Shown: positions 23,566 to 32,388, numbered from the stretch's first letter. The stretch: 40,427 nucleotides of DNA from Phoenicibacter sp963588595 (GCA_963588595.1 CAVAIA010000041.1:1-40427), one strand, 5' to 3'. Made by a program: numbers and translations. The notes: generated by a model from the letters alone, not told the origin.

Positions 23566-23802
23566 TTATAACAAGGAGTTTAAGTGGCTAATTATATCCA
23601 TGGACTCATACATTGCATGACCGTCTTCAACTAAGCATGGGACTTGCTTTTTGCCACCTAACTTAATCAATTCGTCTTCATTTTCATCATCTTCAATGCT
23701 TTTGAGTTCGCATGTTATATTCGACTTTTCCATAAAACGAAGCACCCTCTTGCAATATGGGCAAGTGTCTGAATAATAAAGCGAAGTGTTTTCTAGATTC
23801 AT
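23566..23802 (-). CDS. Glutaredoxin-like protein
   Basis: A 78-residue thioredoxin-fold protein with the dithiol active site CPYC at about residues 14-17 (YYSDTCPYCKRVLRFME), a cis-proline segment KKQVPCLV and a C-terminal DIISHLNSLL helix. It is a monomeric glutaredoxin or NrdH-like reductant. AGAGAGG lies before the ATG. It heads the minus-strand run and is divergent from the ATPase gene across only 60 nt, so the two promoters overlap or abut. The partner enzyme is not evident; the BaiN-like flavoprotein next to it may share redox function. Confidence 0.92.
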   Translation of the reverse strand: MNLENTSLYYSDTCPYCKRVLRFMEKSNITCELKSIEDDENEDELIKLGGKKQVPCLVEDGHAMYESMDIISHLNSLL

Positions 23803-23862
23803 CTTTTTTCCTCTCTTAAAGAAGCAAAATTTTGTTTACTATAAAATATATCTTGATGTTAC

Positions 23863-24516
23863 ATGAAAAATAACAATAATGACACTTCCATTTTATTAAA
23901 TTTCAAAAATGTTAGCTTTTCTTATGGTGATAACAAAGTTTTAGATAACTTCAATTTAAAACTTTTACCAAGAGAAAATATAACAATTGTTGGTAAAAAT
24001 GGGAGCGGGAAAACAACAATACTCAATCTTGCTGACGCTTTAATCACCCCTGATAGCGGGAACATTGAGCTATTCGGTTTGGTTTTAAATGAGCAAAACC
24101 AACTTATATATAGAAAGAAAATTGGTTATCTCTTCCAAGATCCAGCATCACAAATTTTAAACACTAAGGTGCTAGACGATATTTGTTTTAAACCTAAAAA
24201 TATAGAGTTTTCTAAGGAAGATTCACTTTTGATGGCTTTAGATATTTCAAAGGAACTTCAAATAGACAATCTGTTAGATAAATTTATTCATGAACTTTCA
24301 ATCGGTGAATTGCAAATGGTTGCATTAGCTGGAGTTATGGTCGACAACCCAAGGATTTTGCTCCTAGATGAGCCAACTTCTAATCTTGACAGCGAGCGAA
24401 AAAAAATTGTCAAAAATGCATTAAATAGGAGGCTTCATGAAGGAATTGGCATCTTGAGTGTTAGCCATGATGAAAATTTTTTAGATTTTGCAACTAAAGT
24501 TGTTGAGCTTTCATGA
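23863..24516 (+). CDS. ABC transporter ATP-binding protein, CbiO/ECF A-component-like, orphan
   Basis: A 217-residue ATPase domain: LNFKNVSFSYGDNKVLDNF, Walker A IVGKNGSGKTTILNLAD, Q-loop IGYLFQDPASQIL, which is characteristic of CbiO and EcfA proteins, a diverged signature LSIGELQMVALAGVM, Walker B RILLLDEPTSNLDSE and the switch LSVSHDE. No permease or substrate-binding gene is adjacent, so its partners lie elsewhere. ECF transporters import vitamins or metals. The ATG has no Shine-Dalgarno sequence, and a TATAAA hexamer ends only about 15-20 nt before it, so the message may be leaderless. The isoleucine in LSIGE is unusual, but the glycine and glutamate remain. Confidence 0.88.
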   Translation: MKNNNNDTSILLNFKNVSFSYGDNKVLDNFNLKLLPRENITIVGKNGSGKTTILNLADALITPDSGNIELFGLVLNEQNQLIYRKKIGYLFQDPASQILNTKVLDDICFKPKNIEFSKEDSLLMALDISKELQIDNLLDKFIHELSIGELQMVALAGVMVDNPRILLLDEPTSNLDSERKKIVKNALNRRLHEGIGILSVSHDENFLDFATKVVELS

Positions 24517-24527
24517 TAAAATATACT
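24500..24527 (+). promoter_or_regulatory. Candidate promoter for upp-uraA-mntP
   Basis: TTGTTG (24500-24505), a 16-nt spacer and TATACT (24522-24527), overlapping the last codons of the ATPase gene. It gives a leader of about 95 nt before upp. The hexamers are imperfect. Confidence 0.45.
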
Positions 24528-24534
24528 TTCGATA

Positions 24535-24580
24535 AAGTTAAACGAAATTCAGCATTCTAACGCAATTCAGGCTTTAACTT
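24535..24580 (+). repeat. Long-loop inverted repeat in the upp leader
   Basis: AAGTTAAA (24535-24542) pairs exactly with TTTAACTT (24573-24580), and the loop holds a repeated AATTCAG. It has no GC core or T-run and no recognisable PyrR binding loop. It may be a weak leader structure for uracil control, or chance in AT-rich DNA. Confidence 0.3.
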
Positions 24581-24626
24581 AAATCACTTCTAATAATTCA
24601 ATATTTGAAAGGATTGCAGACCTATC

Positions 24627-25262
24627 ATGCAAAATCGAAAAGTTATGGTGCTCGACCATCCTCTAATCGCACACAAATTGTCAATTCTTAGAGACGAAAA
24701 AACACCTTCAAATCAATTTAGGGCGTTAATTAATGAAATTACAGAATTGATGATTTTTGAGGCAACGCGCGATCTTGAGACTGAAGAAATTGAAGTAAAA
24801 ACTCCATGCGGAGTGACAAAATGCAGGAAGCTATCTGGAAAAATGTTGGCTTTTGTTCCAATATTGCGTGCAGGAATCGGAATGTTAGATGGAGCCCTTG
24901 CGCTGGTTCCAACTGCTAGAGTTGGCCATATTGGTCTATATAGAGACGAGACGACTTTAGAGCCACATGAATATTATTGCAAACTACCGCCAGATATAGA
25001 GCATCGTGAAGTGTTCGTTGTAGATCCAATGCTAGCAACTGGAGGAAGCGCTTGCGACGCAATATCTCAAATTAAACAAAGGCATCCAAAAAAGATTTCT
25101 TTCTTGTGCACAGTTGCAGCACCAATCGGACTAGAGCGTCTTAAAAACGAACACCCAGATGTTGATATTTACTGCGCTGCATTAGATGAAAAACTTAATG
25201 AAAATGGCTATATTGTTCCAGGACTCGGAGATGCAGGAGACCGAATTTTTGGAACTTTATAA
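24627..25262 (+). CDS. upp: Uracil phosphoribosyltransferase
   Basis: It salvages uracil with PRPP to UMP. The 211 residues include DHPLIAHKLSILRDEKT, FVPILRAGIGMLDGALALVP, VGHIGLYRDE, the PRPP-binding loop VFVVDPMLATGGSACDAI, and the C-terminal uracil site ENGYIVPGLGDAGDRIFGT. Length and motifs are standard. GAAAGGA precedes the ATG. The permease follows after 30 nt, so uptake and conversion are co-expressed. Confidence 0.98.
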   Translation: MQNRKVMVLDHPLIAHKLSILRDEKTPSNQFRALINEITELMIFEATRDLETEEIEVKTPCGVTKCRKLSGKMLAFVPILRAGIGMLDGALALVPTARVGHIGLYRDETTLEPHEYYCKLPPDIEHREVFVVDPMLATGGSACDAISQIKQRHPKKISFLCTVAAPIGLERLKNEHPDVDIYCAALDEKLNENGYIVPGLGDAGDRIFGTL

Positions 25263-25292
25263 ATTTAAAAATTTATAGACAAAGGAGATTTA

Positions 25293-26660
25293 ATGGAAGA
25301 AAAAATCAATGTCGGTCAAACAGAAATTCGGGATGCTCGCAAGCTAGGCAAACCACGAATGATAACTCTCGGATTTCAGCATATGTTCGCTATGTTTGGC
25401 GCCACAGTAACCGTTCCCCTTTTGACGGGTTTAAGCGTTTCAACAACACTTTTATGCGCAGGTGTTGCAACCTTGCTTTTCCACGTTCTAACAAAATTCA
25501 AAGTTCCTGCATTTCTTGGCTCATCATTCGCATTTTTAGCTGGGTATGCCGCAATTGCGCCAATGATAGATGGCCAAGCAAACACAGAATTGCTCCCCTA
25601 CGCTTGTCTAGGAGTTGCATTTAGTGGAATTCTATATTTAATCTTAGCTGCAGCAATAAAGTTTGCAGGAATAAAGCGCATAATGAAATACTTCCCTCCC
25701 GTCGTCACGGGACCAATCATTATGTCAATCGGGCTTTCATTGGCACCATCAGCAATAACGAATTGCGCTTCGAATTGGTGGTTGGCAATAATAGCGCTTT
25801 GCATAGTTATTATTGCTAATGTTTTTGGTAAGGGAATGATAAAAATCATCCCTATTCTTATAGGAATAGTTGGATCGTATCTTGTAGCAATTGTTGTTGG
25901 TAACATTCTTGGGTTTAGTGACTTTGCTGTTGATTTCACTTCTGTTCAAGAAGCAGGATGGATCGGCCTTCCGATAGAATGGTCTCACACAGTCTTCGGC
26001 GGAGTTCATGACTCAGGAATTGCAATAGGAGCGATAATTGCCATAGTTCCAATTGCACTTGCAACCATGATGGAACATATTGGTGATATCTCAGCAATTT
26101 CAGCCACATGCAATAGGAACTTCATGACTGACCCAGGACTTCACAGAACCCTTCTTGGAGATGGACTTGGAACAATCCTAGCTTCCCTTTTTGGAGGTCC
26201 CGCAAACACAACTTATGGGGAGAACACAGGAGTTTTAGCTTTGTCAAGGGTGTATGACCCAAGGGTTGTTAGAATTGCCGCCTACTTTGCAATACTTCTA
26301 TCCTTTTGCCCAAAATTCGCAGCGATAATAACTTCGATTCCAATGTCAATTGTTGGCGGAATTTCATTTGTGCTCTATGGAATGATCTCGGCAATCGGAG
26401 TTAGAAATGTCGTTGAGGCAAAAGTTGACTTTTCAAAAACAAGAAACACGTTGATTGCAGGCGTTATACTTGTTGTTGCACTGGGCTTAACAGACGGCTT
26501 AACTTTGCAAGTTATGGATATCTCAATAACTTTGACGTCTTTAGCACTCGCATCAATTGCGGGAATCGTATTAAATATCATCTTTCCTGAGAAAGATTTC
26601 AGCCCTGAAAATGCTTTTGCGTCTGTCACAGACACAAAGCAAATTAATTTAGAGGAATAA
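25293..26660 (+). CDS. uraA: Uracil:proton symporter, NCS2 family
   Basis: A 455-residue membrane permease importing uracil. It shows about 12-14 hydrophobic segments and family landmarks: FQHMFAMFGATVTVPLLTGL near the start, FLGSSFAFLAGYAAI, PPVVTGPIIMSIGLSLAP, MMEHIGDISAISATC, which carries the substrate-binding glutamate region, and LFGGPANTTYGENTGVLALS. The sequence context with upp fixes the substrate better than motifs alone. A clear AAGGAG lies before the ATG. The C-terminus is a short cytoplasmic tail. Confidence 0.95.
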   Translation: MEEKINVGQTEIRDARKLGKPRMITLGFQHMFAMFGATVTVPLLTGLSVSTTLLCAGVATLLFHVLTKFKVPAFLGSSFAFLAGYAAIAPMIDGQANTELLPYACLGVAFSGILYLILAAAIKFAGIKRIMKYFPPVVTGPIIMSIGLSLAPSAITNCASNWWLAIIALCIVIIANVFGKGMIKIIPILIGIVGSYLVAIVVGNILGFSDFAVDFTSVQEAGWIGLPIEWSHTVFGGVHDSGIAIGAIIAIVPIALATMMEHIGDISAISATCNRNFMTDPGLHRTLLGDGLGTILASLFGGPANTTYGENTGVLALSRVYDPRVVRIAAYFAILLSFCPKFAAIITSIPMSIVGGISFVLYGMISAIGVRNVVEAKVDFSKTRNTLIAGVILVVALGLTDGLTLQVMDISITLTSLALASIAGIVLNIIFPEKDFSPENAFASVTDTKQINLEE

Positions 26661-26670
26661 CAAATTCACT

Positions 26671-27216
26671 ATGATAATAGAGCTTCTCTTAATTAGCGTT
26701 TCACTTGCAATGGATGCTTTTGCTGTGTCAATCGGCAAAGGCTTGTCAACGCATAAAAACACTCTTAAGGTCGCAATCACTTGCGGGATTTGGTTCGGTT
26801 TTTTTCAAACGATAATGCCAATCATAGGTTTTATTATTGGCAGCACAATATCCAATCTAATATTAGAATACTCAGGAATTGTCGCTTTAGTTTTGCTCGC
26901 ATTAGTTGGTGTTAATATGATTCGAGAAGCTCTTAAAAATGAAGATGAAGACGTTTCTAACTCGATTGATCCTAAAGAAATGCTCGTTTTAGCGATTGCA
27001 ACGAGCATAGACGCGCTAGTTGTTGGCGTCTCCTATGTCGCAATAGGTGCAAACATAATGTTGGCTTCTATAATTATTGGAATCGTTACTTTCGTTATAT
27101 GTTTTTTTGGAGCATTCCTTGGAAACAAAATCGGAACTAAATTTGAAAAACCAGCCGCGATTGCAGGTGGGATCATCTTAATTCTCATCGGTTTTAAAAT
27201 CTTTTTTATTGGGTAA
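26671..27216 (+). CDS. mntP: Manganese efflux pump MntP
   Basis: A 181-residue membrane protein with six predicted helices. The two inverted halves each carry the metal-site motif: SLAMDAFAVSIGKGL (helix 1) and ATSIDALVVGVSYVAIG (helix 4). MntP exports Mn(II) and protects cells from its excess. It begins 10 nt after uraA, so it is read from the uracil operon; I see no manganese-sensing leader (yybP-ykoY type) in that tiny gap. That is unusual, because mntP is often riboswitch-controlled. Its 3' end converges on the ribosomal operon. Confidence 0.95.
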   Translation: MIIELLLISVSLAMDAFAVSIGKGLSTHKNTLKVAITCGIWFGFFQTIMPIIGFIIGSTISNLILEYSGIVALVLLALVGVNMIREALKNEDEDVSNSIDPKEMLVLAIATSIDALVVGVSYVAIGANIMLASIIIGIVTFVICFFGAFLGNKIGTKFEKPAAIAGGIILILIGFKIFFIG

Positions 27217-27227
27217 GACCATCAAAA

Positions 27228-27250
27228 AAGCCCCATGTTAAATGGGGCTT
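27228..27250. terminator. Strong terminator between mntP and rplW
   Basis: AAGCCCCAT (27228-27236), a 5-nt loop and ATGGGGCTT (27242-27250). On the minus strand six Ts follow directly (GGGGCTTTTTT), so it ends the rpsL-rplW transcript. The plus-strand side has only ATTAAAAATT and is a weaker terminator for mntP. Confidence 0.88.
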
Positions 27251-27282
27251 ATTAAAAATTCACAAAAGCAAAGCTTTTTTAT

Positions 27283-27570
27283 TTATGAACCGAAAATCTC
27301 GATTGTATCTCCTTCGGCGAGGCTAACCATCGCTTTTTTCCAAGTCCTTGTCTCGCCTTCTTTATAGCGAAGACGCTTTTTCTTAGGTTTAACATTTAAT
27401 GTGTTAACTTTTTTTACCTTAACATTAAAGATTTGCTCAACAGCTTTTGCAATCTCAATTTTGTTAGCGCTTTTTAAAACCTCGAAAGTGTAGACGTTGT
27501 TCTCTATTTGATCATAAGAATTCTCAGAAATAACAGGTCTAACTATAATTTGTCTTGCGTCGAATTGCAT
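27283..27570 (-). CDS. rplW: 50S ribosomal protein L23
   Basis: L23 lines the exit of the peptide tunnel and is the docking point for trigger factor and SRP. The 95 residues contain ARQIIVRPVISENSYDQIEN, VYTFEVLKSANKIEIAKAVE, FNVKVKKVNTLNVKPKKKR and KKAMVSLAEGDTIEIFGS. Its start immediately follows rplD's stop. Remarkably, it is the last gene of the operon: a terminator lies 33 nt beyond, and rplB does not follow. Confidence 0.98.
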   Translation of the reverse strand: MQFDARQIIVRPVISENSYDQIENNVYTFEVLKSANKIEIAKAVEQIFNVKVKKVNTLNVKPKKKRLRYKEGETRTWKKAMVSLAEGDTIEIFGS

Positions 27571-28197
27571 TTACTTAAACACCTCCTCAATATACTTTAG
27601 ACAATCAGCAACAATTATCAAAGCTTTATTGTCTAAAACTTCATAAGTGTTGATGTCGTTAACAGGCAAAATATCAACATTTTGCAAATTTCTAAATGAA
27701 AGATAGGTGTCAACAGCATCGTTTGGAATAACCAATGTAACGCGTTTGTCATCGCACTTGTGTGCCTTCAAAAACTCAACTGCTGCTTTTGTTGAAGGTT
27801 TTTTGAAGTCGAAAGGTTCAACAACAACAAGTTCTTTATCCTTTGCCTTAGCAGAAAGAGCACTCTTTAGAGCAAGTTTAACCTCTTTATTGTTAACCTT
27901 TTGATCATAAGAGCGAACAACTGGCCCGAAAACGACTCCGCCGCCTCTCCAAATCGGAGAACGATTAGAACCTGCACGAGCGCGTCCTGTTCCTTTTTGT
28001 CTCCAAGGCTTTTTGCCACCGCCTCTAACAGCGCTTCTATTCTTAACAGCAGACGTGCCTTGTCTCCAAAAATTTCTTTGAGCTTTGACAACACGATGCA
28101 TAACGTGCATATTCGGTTCAATACCGAAAATCGCTTTGTCAAGATCAGCTTTGCCGGTAGCCTTGCCTGCTGCATCCTTTATATCAATTTTAGCCAT
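27571..28197 (-). CDS. rplD: 50S ribosomal protein L4
   Basis: L4 is an early 23S rRNA binder that also, in E. coli, represses the S10 operon. Seen: MHVMHRVVKAQRNFWRQGT, the conserved basic loop GGGKKPWRQKGTGRARAGSN followed by RSPIWRGGGVVFGP, and VNKKEVKLALKSALSAKAK-type helical repeats; the C-terminal globular domain ends VDILPVNDINTYEVLDNKAL. At 208 residues it is normal. rplW starts at the next nucleotide. Spacing to rplC is 37 nt. Confidence 0.98.
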   Translation of the reverse strand: MAKIDIKDAAGKATGKADLDKAIFGIEPNMHVMHRVVKAQRNFWRQGTSAVKNRSAVRGGGKKPWRQKGTGRARAGSNRSPIWRGGGVVFGPVVRSYDQKVNNKEVKLALKSALSAKAKDKELVVVEPFDFKKPSTKAAVEFLKAHKCDDKRVTLVIPNDAVDTYLSFRNLQNVDILPVNDINTYEVLDNKALIIVADCLKYIEEVFK

Positions 28198-28234
28198 TTT
28201 ATTAATCTCCTAACAATATCGATTCGATTGGCCT

Positions 28235-28861
28235 TTAAGCATTGGCAACTCTAACACGAACAATCGCATTTTTGCCACCAGGAACAGCTCCTTTTAGCAA
28301 AATGAGATTATTTTCTGCGTCAATCGACACAACAGATAAGTTTCTTTTTGTGACTGTGTCAACGCCCATGTGTCCAGGAAGCCTTTTTCCTTTAAAAACA
28401 CGAGCAGGAGTTGCACATTGACCAACTGAAGCTGGTGCGCGGTGGAAATGAGAACCATGACCGCCAGGTCCTCCACCAAAGCCATACCTTTTCATAACTC
28501 CAGCAAAACCTTTACCTTTAGAGGTCGCTGTAACATCAACTTTTTTGACTTCAGCAAATGCCTCAACAGTTTGAGTGTCGCCAACCTTAACATCACTTGC
28601 ATCATTGACCCTGGTTTCACGAAGATAGCGTTTAGGTTCAACACCACAAGCTTTAAAATGACCCGCCATAGGTTTGTTAACCTTGGAATCCTTGATTTCC
28701 CCAAAGCCTAATTGCAATGCGCAATATCCATCTTTTTCGATTGATTTTACTTGGCAAACAACATTAGGATCAGCTTTAATAACCGTGACAGGAACCAATT
28801 TGTCTTCATCATTAAAAACTTGAGTCATCCCGAGTTTTGTTCCATAAATCTCGTTAATCAT
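28235..28861 (-). CDS. rplC: 50S ribosomal protein L3
   Basis: L3 starts large-subunit assembly and contacts the peptidyl-transferase centre. Seen: YGTKLGMTQVFNDEDKLVPV, SKGKGFAGVMKRYGFGGGP, the HGSHFHRAPASVGQCATPAR loop, and GKRLPGHMGVDTVTKRNLSV. Length 208 is standard. It lies 21 nt after rpsJ. Confidence 0.98.
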   Translation of the reverse strand: MINEIYGTKLGMTQVFNDEDKLVPVTVIKADPNVVCQVKSIEKDGYCALQLGFGEIKDSKVNKPMAGHFKACGVEPKRYLRETRVNDASDVKVGDTQTVEAFAEVKKVDVTATSKGKGFAGVMKRYGFGGGPGGHGSHFHRAPASVGQCATPARVFKGKRLPGHMGVDTVTKRNLSVVSIDAENNLILLKGAVPGGKNAIVRVRVANA

Positions 28862-28882
28862 AATTATTCTTCACCTCCTGCC

Positions 28883-29191
28883 TTAAAGTTTAATCTCGAT
28901 GTCCACGCCAGCAGGAAGAGAGAGTCTAATCAATGAGTCAACTGTGTTAGGCGTTGGCTCAAGAATGTCAATTAGACGCTTGTGAGTCCTGATTTCGAAT
29001 TGCTCACGTGAATCCTTATTAACGTGTGGAGAGCGAATAACACAATACATATTACGCTCAGTTGGCAAAGGAATAGGACCTGAAATTTTAGCTCCTGTTT
29101 GTTCAACAGTCTCAACAATCAACTTTGCAGATTGATCAACAAGTTCGTGGTCATAGCCCTTCAAACGAATGCGTATGTTCTTTTTAGCCAC
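28883..29191 (-). CDS. rpsJ: 30S ribosomal protein S10
   Basis: S10 (also NusE in antitermination) has 102 residues with IRIRLKGYDHELVDQSAKLI, GPIPLPTERNMYCVIRSPHV, and QFEIRTHKRLIDILEPTPN. It lies 42 nt after fusA with no tuf gene between. In many bacteria tuf sits there, so EF-Tu must be encoded elsewhere. Confidence 0.98.
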   Translation of the reverse strand: MAKKNIRIRLKGYDHELVDQSAKLIVETVEQTGAKISGPIPLPTERNMYCVIRSPHVNKDSREQFEIRTHKRLIDILEPTPNTVDSLIRLSLPAGVDIEIKL

Positions 29192-29233
29192 TTTTTTGTC
29201 CTTTCAATTCTTCTAAATTCAAATCTAGTCTAT

Positions 29234-31351
29234 TTAAGCGTTTCCGCCTGCTTTTGAAATAATTTCAGTTGAAACGCTCTTCGGAACTGGCTCATATGAG
29301 TCAAATTGCATTGTGTAAGTTGCTCTTCCTTGAGTGCCACTTCTAAGATCAGTTGCATAGCCAAACATCTCAGATAGAGGAACTTTAGCATCAATTGCAA
29401 CAGCGTTTCCACGTTGCTCTTGTCCTTGAATAACACCACGTCTGCTTGGAATATCTCCCATAACAAAACCTGTATATTCATCAGGAGTTTCAACCTCGAC
29501 CTTCATAACAGGCTCTAAGATAACAGGATCGGATTTCTTCAATGCGTCCTTTATTGCCATTGAACCTGCAACCTTAAATGCAGCTTCAGAGGAGTCAACT
29601 TCATGGAAAGAGCCATCATAAAGTTCAACTTTAACATCTTCAACTGGATAGCCAGCTAAAACGCCACTTTGCAATGCCTCTTTAATTCCTTTGTCAACAG
29701 CAGGAATAAATTCTTTTGGAATAACGCCGCCAACAATCTTGTTTTCAAATTCATAGCCTTTTCCAGGCTCTTGAGGATACATATTGATAACAGCGTGACC
29801 ATATTGTCCATGACCGCCACTTTGGCGCACGAACTTGCCTTCAGCGCCTTTAACCTCATGACCTGGACGCTCACGATATGCAACTTGAGGCTTTCCAACA
29901 TTAGCTTCAACGTTGAATTCACGAAGAAGCCTATCAACGATAATTTCAAGATGCAACTCGCCCATTCCAGCGATAATGGTCTGCCCTGTCTCATGATTAG
30001 TTGAAACTCTAAAAGTTGGATCTTCCTCAGCAAGTTTTTGAAGAGCAATACTCATCTTATCTTGCTCAGCCTTCGTTTTTGGCTCAACAGCAATGTCGAT
30101 AACAGGGTCAGCAAATTCCATTGACTCTAGGATAATTGGATGATTCTCATCACAAAGAGTGTCGCCCGTGCCAGTGTCTTTTAAACCAACAACAGCAACA
30201 ATGTCGCCAGCAGAACATTTATCAACATCAGTTCTTTGGTTAGAATGCATTTGCAAAAGACGCCCAATTCTCTCTTTTTTGTCTTTTGTTGCATTTAGCG
30301 CATATGAACCAGAATCAAGAGATCCTGAGTAGCATCTTAAATAAGTCAACTTTCCAACAAAAGGATCAGTCATGATCTTGAAAGCTAGCGCAGAGAAAGG
30401 CTCTTTCGGATCAGCAGGACGAGGCTCAATTTCGTCTGTCTTAGGATTAACACCCTCAATTGCCTTAATGTCGGTTGGTGATGGAAGATAGTCAACAACT
30501 GCATCGAGCAATTCTTGAACGCCTTTGTTTTTATAAGCGGAACCAACAAAGACAGGATTGAGCTTACATGCAATAACTGCCTTTCTAATTCCTGCCTTAA
30601 ACTCTTCGATGGTAACTTCTTCTTCCATCAAAACTTTTTCCATTAGCGCATCGTCGCTATCGGCTGCTGCCTCAAGGAGTTCTTGACGAAGTTTTTTAGC
30701 TTGATCCATAAACTCATCAGGGATTGCATCCATCGGCTCAGGGTAAGTCATGCCTTTGTCATCAGCTTTAAAGTCCCATGCTGTCATAGTTACGAGGTCA
30801 ACAACGCCCCAAAACTTATCCTCAGCTCCCATTGGGATTTGTGCTGCATAAGCAGGTGCGCCAAGACGATCACGCATTGTGTCAATTGCATGAAAATAGT
30901 CAGCACCAACGCGGTCATATTTATTAATGAACGCAATTCTTGGAACGCCATACCTTTCAGCTTGACGCCAAACTGTCTCAGATTGAGGTTGAACGCCAGC
31001 AACAGCATCAAAAACAGCAACTGTTCCGTCTAAAACGCGAAGTGAACGCTCAACTTCAGCTGTGAAGTCGACGTGACCTGGTGTGTCAATGATTTGGAAA
31101 CGATAAGGCTCTCCGCCCTCTTTTCCTTCAGGGTAGTTCCAAAAACAAGTTGTTGCAGCAGAAGTGATCGTAACGCCACGTTCTTGCTCTTGAGCCATCC
31201 AGTCCATCGTGGCAGCGCCCTCATGAACCTCACCAATTTTGTGCGTTTTGCCAGTGTAATAGAGAATTCTTTCAGTAGTTGTTGTCTTACCAGCATCGAT
31301 GTGAGCCATGATGCCGAAGTTTCTTGTGTGTTGTAGATCAGTTTTTGCCAT
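29234..31351 (-). CDS. fusA: Elongation factor G
   Basis: EF-G drives GTP-dependent translocation. G1 AHIDAGKTTTTERIL, G2 region ERGVTITSAA, G3 DTPGHVDFTAEVERSL, G4 INKYDRVGAD, and later domains III to V (GQYGHAVINMYPQE and ATDLRSGTQGRATYTMQFD) are all present. 705 residues is standard. There is one copy in the window and no sign of a fusidic-acid-resistance paralogue. It is 13 nt after rpsG. Confidence 0.98.
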   Translation of the reverse strand: MAKTDLQHTRNFGIMAHIDAGKTTTTERILYYTGKTHKIGEVHEGAATMDWMAQEQERGVTITSAATTCFWNYPEGKEGGEPYRFQIIDTPGHVDFTAEVERSLRVLDGTVAVFDAVAGVQPQSETVWRQAERYGVPRIAFINKYDRVGADYFHAIDTMRDRLGAPAYAAQIPMGAEDKFWGVVDLVTMTAWDFKADDKGMTYPEPMDAIPDEFMDQAKKLRQELLEAAADSDDALMEKVLMEEEVTIEEFKAGIRKAVIACKLNPVFVGSAYKNKGVQELLDAVVDYLPSPTDIKAIEGVNPKTDEIEPRPADPKEPFSALAFKIMTDPFVGKLTYLRCYSGSLDSGSYALNATKDKKERIGRLLQMHSNQRTDVDKCSAGDIVAVVGLKDTGTGDTLCDENHPIILESMEFADPVIDIAVEPKTKAEQDKMSIALQKLAEEDPTFRVSTNHETGQTIIAGMGELHLEIIVDRLLREFNVEANVGKPQVAYRERPGHEVKGAEGKFVRQSGGHGQYGHAVINMYPQEPGKGYEFENKIVGGVIPKEFIPAVDKGIKEALQSGVLAGYPVEDVKVELYDGSFHEVDSSEAAFKVAGSMAIKDALKKSDPVILEPVMKVEVETPDEYTGFVMGDIPSRRGVIQGQEQRGNAVAIDAKVPLSEMFGYATDLRSGTQGRATYTMQFDSYEPVPKSVSTEIISKAGGNA

Positions 31352-31364
31352 GGTCTCTCACTCC

Positions 31365-31835
31365 TTAAAAACGATAGTGAGAGAATGCTCTGTTGGCCTC
31401 AGCCATCTTGAACATGTCTTCACGTTTCTTAACTGCTGCCCCTGTGTTTTGTGCAGCGTCCATTATTTCTTTTGCTAAACGCTCTGCCATAGTGTGTTCT
31501 TTTCTAACTCTTGAGTAGTCAACTATCCAACGAATTCCTAAAGTTGTGGATCTTCTTGAGTCAACCTCCATAGGAACTTGGTAAGTTGCTCCACCAACAC
31601 GCTTTGGTTTGCATTCAAGCTTTGGCTTAACGTTTTCCATAGCTTCTTTGAAAACGTCAAGCGCTTTTTCGCCTGTCTTTTGCTCAACGATGTCAAATGC
31701 ATCATAAACAATACGAACAGCAAGCGATTTTTTGCCATTTAGCATAATTTTGTTAATTAATTGAGTTACAACGCGATTGTTGTATTTTGCATCCGGAAGA
31801 ACCGGTCTATGTTGTGCAGGTGCACGACGTGGCAT
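31365..31835 (-). CDS. rpsG: 30S ribosomal protein S7
   Basis: S7 nucleates the 30S head and contacts mRNA in the exit channel. The 156 residues begin MPRRAPAQHRPVLPDAKYNN and contain KIMLNGKKSLAVRIVYDAFD, KRVGGATYQVPMEVDSRRST, and AQNTGAAVKKREDMFKMAEA. It lies 31 nt after rpsL. The sequence is full length for a non-enterobacterial S7. Confidence 0.98.
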   Translation of the reverse strand: MPRRAPAQHRPVLPDAKYNNRVVTQLINKIMLNGKKSLAVRIVYDAFDIVEQKTGEKALDVFKEAMENVKPKLECKPKRVGGATYQVPMEVDSRRSTTLGIRWIVDYSRVRKEHTMAERLAKEIMDAAQNTGAAVKKREDMFKMAEANRAFSHYRF

Positions 31836-31866
31836 AACTTGCCTTCCTTTCTATCACTAATTAAAT

Positions 31867-32238
31867 CTATTTAGGTTTTTTCGCTCCATAACGGCTTCTT
31901 GCTTGAGAGCGATTCTCAACAGCAGCACAATCAAGAGCAGCACGAATAACTTTGTAACGCACACCAGGAAGGTCCTTAACACGACCTCCACGAATTAGAA
32001 CCATTGAGTGTTCTTGAAGGTTATGTCCAATTCCTGGAATGTATGCAGAAACCTCCATGCCATTGACGAGTCTAACACGGCAAACTTTGCGAAGAGCAGA
32101 GTTAGGCTTTTTTGGTGTGGATGTAAAAACACGCGTGCAAACGCCTCTTTTTTGAGGGTTACCTTTAAGAGCAGGAGTCTTCTTCTTGTCAACCTGCTTT
32201 GCGCGTCCCTTACGAACTAATTGATTAATTGTTGGCAC
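31867..32238 (-). CDS. rpsL: 30S ribosomal protein S12
   Basis: S12 controls decoding accuracy. The 123 residues show TINQLVRKGRAKQVDKKKTP, VFTSTPKKPNSALRKVCRVR with the lysines whose mutation gives streptomycin resistance (wild-type here), and SMVLIRGGRVKDLPGVRYKV. The start is GTG with AAAGGAG about 8 nt upstream. It heads the str operon, with a leader of about 150 nt behind the promoter at 32389-32416. Confidence 0.98.
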   Translation of the reverse strand: MPTINQLVRKGRAKQVDKKKTPALKGNPQKRGVCTRVFTSTPKKPNSALRKVCRVRLVNGMEVSAYIPGIGHNLQEHSMVLIRGGRVKDLPGVRYKVIRAALDCAAVENRSQARSRYGAKKPK

Positions 32239-32388
32239 TTATTTTCTCCTTTAATATAACTTATAAAATATGTGCTTTTCATCACGTTTTGCGAGCTAAA
32301 ACAAGACATTTATTGATCAGCACGTTGCACTATTTAACTAGGAAATAAGCGCAAAAATCTATAAAGCCTCTTTTAGACGCGACTTTTT

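Noticed and set aside
24535..24626. upp leader considered as a PyrR attenuator
   Set aside because: No conserved PyrR binding loop and no terminator hairpin with a T-run; only a long-loop AT-rich inverted repeat is seen.
25598..25939. 113-codon minus-strand open frame opposite uraA
   Set aside because: Antisense to a clear permease gene; its composition mirrors the hydrophobic codons of uraA.
26661..26670. Manganese riboswitch before mntP
   Set aside because: Only 10 nt separate uraA and mntP, too little for a yybP-ykoY-type element.
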